The translations under genes and the position numbers were made by a program. DNA of 6,885 nucleotides, taken from positions 1 to 6,885 of the forward strand of contig JAFPWQ010000167.1 in NCBI GenBank assembly GCA_017394925.1, in the 5' to 3' direction. Source of the DNA: Synergistaceae bacterium. GTDB taxonomy: Bacteria > Synergistota > Synergistia > Synergistales > Aminobacteriaceae. The notes under the pieces were generated by a model, which was not told the origin of the DNA, did no database searches, and saw only the letters and a list, made by a program, of their open reading frames with translations. Positions 1 to 6,600 of the stretch are shown in pieces. The first letter of the stretch is position 1. Each line of letters starts with the position of its first letter.

Positions 1-204
1 CTGCACTATTTCCGCCTGCATGGCCGCCATTGCTCGCGGTGTCGGTCGGTCTAACATCACGGCATCAACTCCGAATAATCTGTCCATTGGGACGCTGTAT
101 TTGCTCGTTGTACATATCGTTCTGACATTCTGCACTACTTCCTCAATTACATTCGCAGGCGCAAAATTTATCTCTTCAGGCATGAGTGATACGTCAAGCT
201 CCAT
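1..204 (-). CDS. W: Baseplate wedge protein, GPW/gp25 family (partial, C-terminus beyond the window)
   Basis: This is the N-terminal 68 codons of a gp25-like protein, a wedge component that joins the baseplate to the first ring of the contractile sheath in P2-, Mu- and T4-like phages. The visible protein begins MELDVSLMPEEINFAPAN and continues through a stretch around residues 20-52 (IEEVVQNVRTICTTSKYSVP, then MDRLFGVD) that matches the family signature of a 'QNVRTIL.T..GS.P..R.FG' core. The reading frame is still open at base 1, so the gene runs off the window; a gpJ-type baseplate gene would be expected next, but cannot be seen. The ATG at 204 is preferred over the in-frame ATG at 183 because GAGGTG lies four bases upstream of it. 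The start overlaps the end of the gpU-type gene by 11 bases, which suggests translational coupling. The family call is from motif recognition and is fairly secure. Confidence 0.88.
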   Translation of the reverse strand, partial: MELDVSLMPEEINFAPANVIEEVVQNVRTICTTSKYSVPMDRLFGVDAVMLDRPTPRAMAAMQAEIVQ

Positions 205-601
205 TGTTCACCTCTATGTATTCTTTCAGCTTTAATGTTATTTCTGCTGCTATTAATGTCCCGTGATTGTCGATTATCTCGCGTTTCTCGTCTATGCTCT
301 CAAGTACCCAGAGATTATCGCCCTGCGGTTCACCGTCAAGGATAAACGGCATTGTGATGTGATTATTCAGGACTTCGTACAGCATATTAAGTTCTTCTTT
401 GGGATTAAGTCCAAGCCCTGCGTCTAACCTGATGTTAATGCTCAGTGATGCAGGAGATAAGCCGGTGAATTCAAGTAATGCTTTTCTGCCATGTATTGCA
501 TGTTCTGAATATTTCGCGCTCCTCTGAATCTGAAAGTCCCGGAAAGTTTTCACTCTTTCACTTGAGACTTCAAACACTATATCTCCGTATGAGCCTATCA
601 T
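194..601 (-). CDS. U: Phage tail protein, P2 gpU family
   Basis: A 135-residue protein that resembles the phage P2 gpU family of tail proteins; in P2, gpU is a tail-completion protein placed at the head-proximal end of the tail tube. The N-terminus (MIGSYGDIVFEVSSERVKTF) has the typical 'GD.vFev' opening. It is followed by a histidine-containing segment and the ALLEFTG motif at residues 41-47, a GLNP turn near residue 64, a WVLESIDEKRE strand near residue 98, and the family's closing LKLKEY strand near residue 123. The length is close to that expected for the family. The ATG at 601 has a strong GGAGGG six bases upstream, located inside the end of the PAAR gene. The gene follows PAAR and precedes the gp25-like gene with an 11-base overlap. 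In P2 the U gene instead lies between the tape measure gene and D, so the position here is unusual; a baseplate-associated role is possible. Confidence 0.82.
   Translation of the reverse strand: MIGSYGDIVFEVSSERVKTFRDFQIQRSAKYSEHAIHGRKALLEFTGLSPASLSINIRLDAGLGLNPKEELNMLYEVLNNHITMPFILDGEPQGDNLWVLESIDEKREIIDNHGTLIAAEITLKLKEYIEVNNGA
209..214 (-). promoter_or_regulatory. Ribosome binding site for the gp25-like gene
   Basis: GAGGTG on the minus strand, with a four-base spacer (AACA) to the ATG at 204. It lies inside the 3' end of the upstream gpU-type gene and favours the ATG at 204 over the in-frame ATG seven codons later. Confidence 0.7.
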
Positions 602-604
602 GAA

Positions 605-895
605 TTACCCTCCGGCAAATACATTTGGGCTTCCAGTAGCAACACTTGAGCCGCAATTCACTGGGTCTCCAATTCGTCCGAGTTGCCTGCCGTTGACATA
701 CACGCTTGAACTTCCTGACGCAAGACTTCCGCCATGACAAACGGGTTCACTGTTGCAATGTACCGCCCATGAATCGCCTTGTCTGTGTGCAGGTTTACCG
801 TTCACGAATACGTTCGGACTTCCTGATGTTGATTCACGCGGCGGAAAATCTTCATGGCCTGCGCATATATCGCCTAATCTCGTTACTGCTGGCAT
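605..895 (-). CDS. PAAR domain spike-tip protein
   Basis: A 96-residue stand-alone PAAR protein. Such proteins form a small cone that sharpens the tip of the gpV/VgrG spike in contractile tails and type VI secretion systems, and the cone is stabilised by a bound metal ion. The sequence opens with MPAVTRLGDICAGH. It contains two similar repeats, SGSPNVFVNGKPAHRQGD (residues 24-41) and SGSSSVYVNGRQLGRIGDP (residues 60-78), followed by a third partial copy, TGSPNVFAGG, at the C-terminus. Likely metal ligands are among H14, H46, H54 and C81; the last sits in a DPVNCG motif. The exact ligand set is inferred. There is no extension that could be an effector domain, so the protein looks purely structural. 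The ATG at 895 lies three bases after the methyltransferase stop codon and has only a weak upstream AAAGGG, so translation probably depends on reinitiation from the preceding gene. Confidence 0.93.
   Translation of the reverse strand: MPAVTRLGDICAGHEDFPPRESTSGSPNVFVNGKPAHRQGDSWAVHCNSEPVCHGGSLASGSSSVYVNGRQLGRIGDPVNCGSSVATGSPNVFAGG
608..613 (-). promoter_or_regulatory. Ribosome binding site for the gpU-type gene
   Basis: GGAGGG on the minus strand with a six-base spacer (TAATTC) before the ATG at 601. It overlaps the last codons of the PAAR gene and fixes the gpU-type start. Confidence 0.75.
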
Positions 896-898
896 GGC

Positions 899-1621
899 TC
901 ACGCAACCCTTTCTGCTTTTAGGCCGGTCATATCGTTATAGCGTCTTATTATCACATTGCAGTATTCGGGGTTAAGTTCCATGATGTAACATCTTCTGTT
1001 CTCCCGTTCACATGCTGCTAATGTCGTTCCTGAACCTCCGAAAAGGTCTAACACGATTCCATTTTCAGGACTCCCCTTTGAGACTAACCAGTTGCATAAG
1101 TCTTCAGGTTTTTCTGCAGGATGATTATATTTACCTAACGTACTGAACCATGCCGATTTGAATATATTCTTTGCTGTCCTGTCTGCTATTTTTGCCTTGC
1201 CTTTTATCCCTATACTCACTGTTTCATACACTCCACGAAAACTTGTACTGCCGGGCTGTAAATAATCTTTGTCCCAGATAACAGGCTCATAAGTCTTAAA
1301 TCCTGTGCGCAACATTGCCATGAAGTAAACGATACTAGACTTGTAATTGCCGAAACACATAAATATTCCGTCTTCCTGCAGAACTTCATAGACAGTGTTA
1401 AACCAACGCTCAAAATATCTCGACTGATTCATGAGTTCTACGTCAAAGCCGCCTGTTTTGTTTCCGCCTCTCCATGACTGCATATTGAGCATATAAGGAG
1501 GGTCGGTGAGGCATAAATCCGCACGTTTTCCATTCAGCAGTTTCATAACGTCTTCAAATTCGCAAGCATCACCACACATTAATCTATGATTGCCAAGCGA
1601 ATATATTTCTCCTCTGTTCAT
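899..1621 (-). CDS. DNA adenine-N6/cytosine-N4 methyltransferase, beta class, solitary
   Basis: A 240-residue S-adenosylmethionine-dependent DNA methyltransferase of the N4/N6 family. Catalytic motif IV is TDPPY (residues 39-43), followed by a central region of about 110 residues that includes the presumed target recognition part. Motif X, HPAEKP, is at 167-172, and motif I, LDLFGGSGTT, which binds the cofactor, is at 191-200. This order (IV, then recognition region, then X and I) defines the beta class. The N-terminal stretch (GEIYSLGNHRLMCGD) resembles the linker preceding the methylase domain in ParB-methylase fusion proteins, but no ParB domain is present and none fits upstream. No restriction endonuclease is visible, so it is an orphan enzyme within the window. 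The ATG at 1621 is chosen because GAGGA sits eight bases upstream; an in-frame TTG at 1636 would place that site inside the gene. It lies between the spike and spike-tip genes, where no structural role is expected. Protection of phage DNA or altered gene expression are possibilities. The target base and recognition site cannot be deduced. Confidence 0.92.
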   Translation of the reverse strand: MNRGEIYSLGNHRLMCGDACEFEDVMKLLNGKRADLCLTDPPYMLNMQSWRGGNKTGGFDVELMNQSRYFERWFNTVYEVLQEDGIFMCFGNYKSSIVYFMAMLRTGFKTYEPVIWDKDYLQPGSTSFRGVYETVSIGIKGKAKIADRTAKNIFKSAWFSTLGKYNHPAEKPEDLCNWLVSKGSPENGIVLDLFGGSGTTLAACERENRRCYIMELNPEYCNVIIRRYNDMTGLKAERVA

Positions 1622-1629
1622 ATTTGGTG

Positions 1630-1634
1630 TCCTC
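1630..1634 (-). promoter_or_regulatory. Ribosome binding site for the methyltransferase
   Basis: GAGGA on the minus strand with an eight-base spacer to the ATG at 1621. It overlaps the TGA stop (1635-1633) of the 61-residue upstream gene, which would couple the translation of the two genes and supports the ATG start over the TTG at 1636. Confidence 0.7.
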
Positions 1635-1818
1635 AATCAATATAGCCTAATAAAATTCTTGACATCTCCCGACATCCACGCCGCATTACCCGTAACATAT
1701 TTTTATTTTCATCTGTAATGTATCCTTCCGCATCGATACTCTGCGTTATGTCTTCGTGAAGTTCTTGCACTTCATCTTTGAGCTTCATCCATCGTTTAAA
1801 AATTTCCTCGTAAGTCAT
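1633..1818 (-). CDS. Small protein of unknown function, predicted two-helix
   Basis: A 61-residue protein that I do not recognise. It is rich in charged residues and methionine, and reads as two amphipathic helices: roughly residues 3-28 (with KRWMKLKDEVQELHEDITQS) and 35-58 (with NKNMLRVMRRGCREM), separated by a DAEGYIT turn. There is no signal peptide, membrane segment or metal-binding cluster. The start at 1818 is supported by GGAGGA four bases upstream. The frame stays open further upstream to 1908, but that extension lies inside the gpV gene and lacks such support. The gene sits 17 bases after gpV and its stop overlaps the ribosome binding site of the methyltransferase, so the two appear to be translated together. 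It could be a small partner of the methyltransferase, a baseplate chaperone, or an unrelated insertion. The strong ribosome binding site is the main reason to regard it as real. Confidence 0.68.
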   Translation of the reverse strand: MTYEEIFKRWMKLKDEVQELHEDITQSIDAEGYITDENKNMLRVMRRGCREMSRILLGYID

Positions 1819-1822
1819 CTTG

Positions 1823-1828
1823 TCCTCC
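1823..1828 (-). promoter_or_regulatory. Strong ribosome binding site for the 61-residue gene
   Basis: GGAGGA on the minus strand, four bases (CAAG) before the ATG at 1818, in the 17-base gap after the gpV stop codon. It decides the start of the small gene and is one of the strongest such sites in the window. Confidence 0.8.
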
Positions 1829-1835
1829 AGATTTT

Positions 1836-2261
1836 TTAATTTAAATCTATTCGTGCTGCTTCTATCTTTATGTTTCCATTCGCTTTTATCTCTATGTCCC
1901 CTACACAATAAATCTCCAGCTTGTGATTCTTACGGTCATATGAAATTTCTGTGCCATCATTAAATGTTACCTTCCGTGTGTCAGGGTCTCCCAATGGAGG
2001 CTTGTTCTTGTCGTCATAAATTGAGCCAAGCACTACTCCGACTTCAAGACCGTTGCCCATCATTGAACAGTAAACATGCTCGCCTATATCAAGATGAATT
2101 TCGTCCTTGTTCCTGATTGAATTCGGTACTGCTACAGGCAGCCACGATGATACTAAATCGCCTTTATCTGGAAATCGTATCCGTGCCATGTGCCTTTTCG
2201 GGTCATAATCTGAGACATAACCAAATCGTCCGTGTCCGCATGATTCATCGTAATTATCCAT
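1836..2261 (-). CDS. V: Baseplate assembly/spike protein, P2 gpV family
   Basis: A 141-residue gpV-like protein, the trimeric central spike of the baseplate that leads penetration of the cell envelope. Residues 11-82 fit the OB-fold portion: GRFGYVSDYDPKRHMARIRF, then a SSWLPVAVPNS segment, and the GEHVYCSMMGNGLEVGVVLG core typical of the family. A linker with NKPPLGDPD leads to a strand-rich C-terminus from about residue 97 (KVTFNDGTEISYD, then GDIEIKANGNIKIEAARIDLN at the end), which looks like the start of the triple-stranded beta-helix needle. This needle is short, consistent with a separate PAAR protein serving as tip. The ATG at 2261 overlaps the gpD stop by eight bases and gives a protein starting just before the conserved domain. 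It has no good ribosome binding site of its own, so coupling to gpD translation is likely. A GTG at 2300 would add 13 residues that simply overlap gpD. Confidence 0.9.
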   Translation of the reverse strand: MDNYDESCGHGRFGYVSDYDPKRHMARIRFPDKGDLVSSWLPVAVPNSIRNKDEIHLDIGEHVYCSMMGNGLEVGVVLGSIYDDKNKPPLGDPDTRKVTFNDGTEISYDRKNHKLEIYCVGDIEIKANGNIKIEAARIDLN

Positions 2262-3393
2262 TGGGGGATATAAGCACCACCCTCTCACCAAGATATACAC
2301 TGTTCACTGTATCCGTTGATGTCGTTGATTTACGTCTGCCGGATTTAGCTTTCTTTTTCTTGTTCGATGATTTCGATTCTTTGCCCATGCTCAAATCTAA
2401 TTTAGTTGTGTATGAACTGCCTACACTGTGAGTTGCCTTCTCAATCGAATATACTCCGTCAAATGCTCCGAAACCTGAAATTCTGACATTACTGCTCCCT
2501 ACAAAACGCAAATCTCCCATTAACGTTATATTGCCGGTTATCTCTTTCCTGTTAGCCTTGCGCAGTTTCTCCTTCGCGATTTTCTGCGCATCCGAAAGTG
2601 TATCCGCCTTCTGGTTAATCTCTAGTGTACGGCCGGTTCCCTCAACTGCATCATCATCTTCTTCAACTTCATACGTCTCATCTTTCACAGGGTCGTGATA
2701 TTGCACTTTTGCAGATTTATATGTGCCTGATGTCTTGCTCGAAAAGCTCCAGCTGATTAATTTTTTATCTCCGTATGAAAGCTCTCCTACAGGCGAATGT
2801 TTTTCGTATTCTTCCTCGTCATAACATACAAGCTGAGTATCCGTAACTTTCACTGCAACCCCGTAATCACGCGCAAGTCCTGAGAAAAATTCAAGGTCTG
2901 ACGTTTCAATCTGATCCCGGCGGTCAAATAATGGGTCTTTCTCACTGTCCCAGAATAAACTTAAACCGTTCTTGTTCGCCATGTCTCCGGCTATCGTTGA
3001 CAGTTTCACGTTCTCCCATGCCTTTGTGTGTTTCTCCTGACGCATAGGTTTAGATACTAACGTTGAGACTGCTTTTATCGTTATCTGATTTGGAGGTCCT
3101 GAACAATCTATCTGGTCAACTTCAAATGTCCCGCACGGCAATGACTGCGTATGATTTGCGGCTTCCCAGTCATGAGTTACTATGCTGGCTTTTATCTTGT
3201 CGCCTTTGGTCGGAAACCAGTCATTAATCCATAATCTTTCGCGGTCTTCAAGGCTGAATGATATATCATCGGCCTTATCGCTCGCATTGTCCGTGTATGT
3301 GAAATTCAGCAGATAGGGTGCTATGTCGCGTGTTATATTGACACCTTCATAGATTATTACGACCTCTGCATATCTCGCATGTTGTACAGGCAT
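2254..3393 (-). CDS. D: Baseplate hub protein, phage late control gene D (gpD) family
   Basis: A 379-residue protein of the gpD family (relatives: Mu gp44 and the T4 gp27/VgrG hub), which forms the trimeric hub joining the tail tube to the gpV spike. Residues 10-110 form the first beta-rich domain (EVVIIYEGVNITRDIAPYLL and later PCGTFEVDQIDC). The family hallmark 'R.DQ.E.SDL.FF..LA.DYG' is at residues 159-178, followed by a GVAVKV strand. The DAQKIAKEKLRKANRKE helix (residues 268-284) precedes a final conserved segment (residues 286-337) with GFGAFDGVYSIEKATHSV. After this comes a lysine/serine-rich tail (about residues 338-360, with NKKKKAKSGRRKS), then a hydrophobic end, LGERVVLISPNG. An acidic loop, EVEEDDDAVEG, lies near residue 242. 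The ATG at 3393 lies seven bases after the gpX stop and is preceded by AAGGTGAG within the gpX end. Despite the family name, D here is structural. Confidence 0.92.
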   Translation of the reverse strand: MPVQHARYAEVVIIYEGVNITRDIAPYLLNFTYTDNASDKADDISFSLEDRERLWINDWFPTKGDKIKASIVTHDWEAANHTQSLPCGTFEVDQIDCSGPPNQITIKAVSTLVSKPMRQEKHTKAWENVKLSTIAGDMANKNGLSLFWDSEKDPLFDRRDQIETSDLEFFSGLARDYGVAVKVTDTQLVCYDEEEYEKHSPVGELSYGDKKLISWSFSSKTSGTYKSAKVQYHDPVKDETYEVEEDDDAVEGTGRTLEINQKADTLSDAQKIAKEKLRKANRKEITGNITLMGDLRFVGSSNVRISGFGAFDGVYSIEKATHSVGSSYTTKLDLSMGKESKSSNKKKKAKSGRRKSTTSTDTVNSVYLGERVVLISPNG

Positions 3394-3400
3394 GATTTAC

Positions 3401-3610
3401 TCACCTTTTCCATGCGGGCAGACTTGAAATTACCGGCACTTCAACTTCGGGGATTTTCAGAATCACATTCGCAGGAAATATCACGGTGTGTATGTGTTCA
3501 GGGTTATAGTCAATCAGAAAGTCCATGAGGTGCTCTGCTCCGATTTTTGGGTACATTCGCAATGCAATTAAATCCCATGTATCGCCCTGTTCTGTTCTGT
3601 ATGTCCTCAT
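3401..3610 (-). CDS. X: Tail protein X, LysM-like
   Basis: A 69-residue protein of the P2 gpX family, small LysM-like proteins needed for tail assembly and thought to act at the hub/tube boundary or in binding peptidoglycan-like structures. The N-terminal YRTEQGDTWDLIALRMY (residues 4-20) is the typical 'GDTwD.IA...Y' LysM opening, followed by a DYNPEH segment (34-39) and the closing VIFPANVILKIP (43-54). The C-terminus, LPAWKR, resembles the 'lW' ending of the family. The length matches other gpX proteins. Its ATG overlaps the tape measure stop in an ATGA junction at 3610-3607, which is strong evidence of translational coupling. It directly precedes gpD, as in many myophage-type prophages. 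Confidence 0.9.
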   Translation of the reverse strand: MRTYRTEQGDTWDLIALRMYPKIGAEHLMDFLIDYNPEHIHTVIFPANVILKIPEVEVPVISSLPAWKR

Positions 3611-6600
3611 GTAAAACTTACCCTTTCTGCCTGCATCATCATGTCGGCTACAGTCTCTTCAATTATGCCTCTGAATCTTTCTTCTGTGTCTGGGTTTCCT
3701 CCGTAGACCGTGATGTTATAGACCGGCGAAAAAATCATCGAACTGTTTCGATTGTCATTGTTGGTCGTGGTATTTCCGAATAATAAGCCCATTTCCTCAC
3801 CGGCTGCTTTCCATAAGGGAATGCCGCGTGCTTTGTCTTCAAGGGGGATTATTGCTTCGCGTCCGGCTTCGGCTACAAGTCCTATGTGAGGCTTTGCGAA
3901 TATTCCGCCTGCTGCATGACGGCGATAACTTCCTTTATTCATTCCTCTGGCTGTACGCGCGTAATTGTCTGTCATGCCTGCACTCGGTGTTCGCACTTCA
4001 ATTTCAAGCATTCCGGCCTGCACAATAGATGAAATTTCAGTCGCGATTCTGCTTAAAGCACTCGCGAGCTCATTCACTGCCGGAATTGTTACTCCGCGTA
4101 TCTTGTCGGCTATTCCCTGCATCAGGTTATATATCTGCTCAAATCCTGCTCCTAGTGAATCCTTGAACGGTTGCCATGCTCGCGTCATTTCAGCTACCCG
4201 TTCAGAAAATCCCTCGCTCATCTTGTTCAGAACTGTAATATCCTGCACCTGTGCCTTTAATTTGGCCTGTTCCTGTGCCTGTTCTTGTGTCCCTGTATCC
4301 TCTCCGTAGCCGAAAAGTTCCTTTGTCCAGTTCCACGCACTTGATAATCCATTGCCTACCCAGCTTGTGAGTTCTCCAAATTTGCCGGAAATGTAACTAC
4401 AAGCATTATCAAAACCTGACATGAAGCTGTCCCATACACCTGAAAAATCTATGTTGAACAGCCCCGATATGGTCTCTCCGAGTCCGAGTAAAGTATTCTT
4501 TGCACCCTCGCAGAATTTCATGAAGCCTTCTGAAATACTGGAAAAATCAAATGTGAAGATTCCTGCAATGGTCTTGCCGATCCCCGAAAGCATGTCGCCT
4601 ATTCCGCCAAATACTGCCTTCAAACCATCAATTACGCCAGATACATCTATGTTAAATAGGCTTCTTATTGCCTCACTGATCCCCTTGAAGATACCCATGA
4701 AGCTCTCAAAACTAGCCTTTAGACTGTTCCACATACCAGAAAAATCAAGCATGAACAGACTTTTTATAGCACTCAACAGGTTAGAAATCGTGTCTATTGC
4801 GCTACCTACTGCTGATTTAAGGCCTGCAAACATGCCAGAAAAGTCCAGCTTGAAATATTTTGATGCCCAATCCTTTATTGAGGCTATGATATTCTTTACA
4901 CTTGCTACAGCTGATGAAGCAACGTTGCTTAACCATTCCCATTTTTTGCCCCACCATGCAGAAATAGAATCCCAGTTCTTGTATAAGTAATACCCTGCGG
5001 CAATAAGTCCGGCTATAGCTACGACAATTAACCCAATGGGATTAGCATTCATTGCCGCGTTCCACAACCACTGCGCGGCTGTCCATGCTTTAGTAGCTGC
5101 GGCTATGACGATTTGCTTTGTGTAATACAGAGCTAATTTTCCGAGATTAAGCAGCCCTGTAAACGGCTTTAACGCGAAATTCAACAACCCTTGAGTGATT
5201 GACCATGCTTTAGTAGCAACGGATACAGCAATAGTTTTTGCGCCGTAAAGTACAAGTTTTCCGACATCAAGGAGACCGCGACCAGCTTTCATCGCAGCTA
5301 CCCATAACCACTCGGCGGCTGTCCATGTTCCTTTTGCCACTGCAACTAAGGCTGATTTTGCGCCATAAAGCACCAGTTTTCCAACATCCAATAAGCCACG
5401 TCCGGCCTTCATTACTAAATTCCACGACTTGGTAGCTATAGTCAGTATCTTCGTCTTAGTCGCAGCCCATAAAGAACTAATGCCCATCTTTCGCCAGATT
5501 TTTGAAAGTAATCCAGCTTTATCTGCAACTTCTACCGTATCCTTTGCAACTTTTCCCATCAAGAATGGTAACTTAATACCAAGCCAAACCAGTTTTAATG
5601 TGGTCAGTACTACACTTAAAGTAGCTATAGCACTTATTGTTCCAACAATCGCTTTCGTAACATTGGGATAATCACTCGCTAATTTTCCTAAGCTCGCTGT
5701 CCATTCCGCAAACGTCTTCACTATCCCTTCAACCGAAGGCAAAAGAACATTCCCGATCGTTATCATCAAATCGCTTATCGCCGATTTCGCAAGCTCCTTC
5801 TGTCCCCAGAACGTAGCTAAAACTTTATCGGCCATTTCTTTGCTTACGCCTGTTGCACTGTCTGCTACTTTTGCGTATTCGTCATATAAGCCGGAACTCA
5901 TCCCCTGCATTAACGCCTGAACTGCTCTTGCTCCCTCTTTGCCGAATATCTTCGTCAGCTCTTTTAACTGGTCTGGCGGACTCATGTCCTTCATCGTGTT
6001 GCTTAAGTCAGTTAAAATCATATCGAAGTCGCGCATTACTCCCTTGTCGTTCAGCAGACTTATGTTGAATGCCTTCAACGCCTTCTCAACTTCTTTAGGC
6101 TGGTCGTGCAGACGCTTAAATGCCTGTGTCAGCATATAATCAGCTTCCGCACCTTTGTATGCGCCTTTCGATAACATTGCCGTATAAACGCTCAAATCCC
6201 CAAATGAAACGCCTAATGCTCGCGCGTATTTGTCAGTTTCCTTCATTCCTGCACGTAAATCATCAAGACTAATGCCTGTGTGCTTACTCAATGCCTGCAT
6301 CTGACCGCTTGATTCACGATTAAGACGCGTCAATTTCTGAAGTGAACCGTCTACTGCAGCCTCCATTACCGCAAGCATTCCTGAAGCTGCCTCACTTCCG
6401 AATATGTTGCTCAGATATTTCATCTTGTCCGCTGATCCCATATTCTTCATCTTTGCGCTTAATGCCTGCATTAGGTCGGGAAAATCGCGGAAATTACCTT
6501 TTGCATCTCTTGCACTGATACCCAATGCTCCAAGTGCCTTTGCTACTGCTTTCGGTTCTTTCGACAGCCTCAGCATGGCCGCACGTAATGCTGTACCGCC

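Noticed and set aside
706..975. Open frames on the plus strand opposite the PAAR and methyltransferase genes
   Set aside because: They overlap well-supported genes on the other strand, have no recognisable protein features and no ribosome binding site. All other plus-strand frames in the window were rejected for the same reason.
1622..1636. TTG start at 1636 for the methyltransferase
   Set aside because: Its use would place the GAGGA ribosome binding site inside the coding region and add five residues before a clean ATG that is correctly spaced from that site.
899..1818. A restriction-modification system
   Set aside because: Only the methyltransferase is recognisable; the neighbouring 61-residue protein is too small for, and shows no motif of, a restriction endonuclease, and the other neighbours are tail genes.
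1819..1908. Longer version of the 61-residue gene starting at 1908
   Set aside because: The extra 30 codons lie inside the gpV gene and immediately before ATG 1818 there is a strong ribosome binding site, which the longer form would ignore.
2262..2300. GTG start at 2300 for the gpV-type gene
   Set aside because: The additional 13 residues are only the overlap with the gpD C-terminus and do not belong to the gpV fold; ATG 2261 overlaps the gpD stop in a typical coupling arrangement.
605..3393. A type VI secretion cluster or tailocin rather than a phage tail
   Set aside because: PAAR and hub/spike proteins also occur in type VI systems, but the long TP901-type tape measure, gpX, gpU and gp25 in a phage order indicate a phage tail. 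A tailocin cannot be excluded because head genes would lie outside the window.
4421..4990. A 189-codon open frame on the plus strand
   Set aside because: It runs antisense to the 33-residue repeat array of the tape measure gene, and its repeated proline-rich pattern is simply the reverse complement of those repeats. It has no ribosome binding site or recognisable domain.
4360..5412. Regularly spaced 99-bp and 120-bp repeats as a possible CRISPR array or non-coding repeat
   Set aside because: The repeats are in frame, encode amino acid repeats of exact codon length, lack invariant repeat/spacer structure and fall in the uninterrupted tape measure gene.
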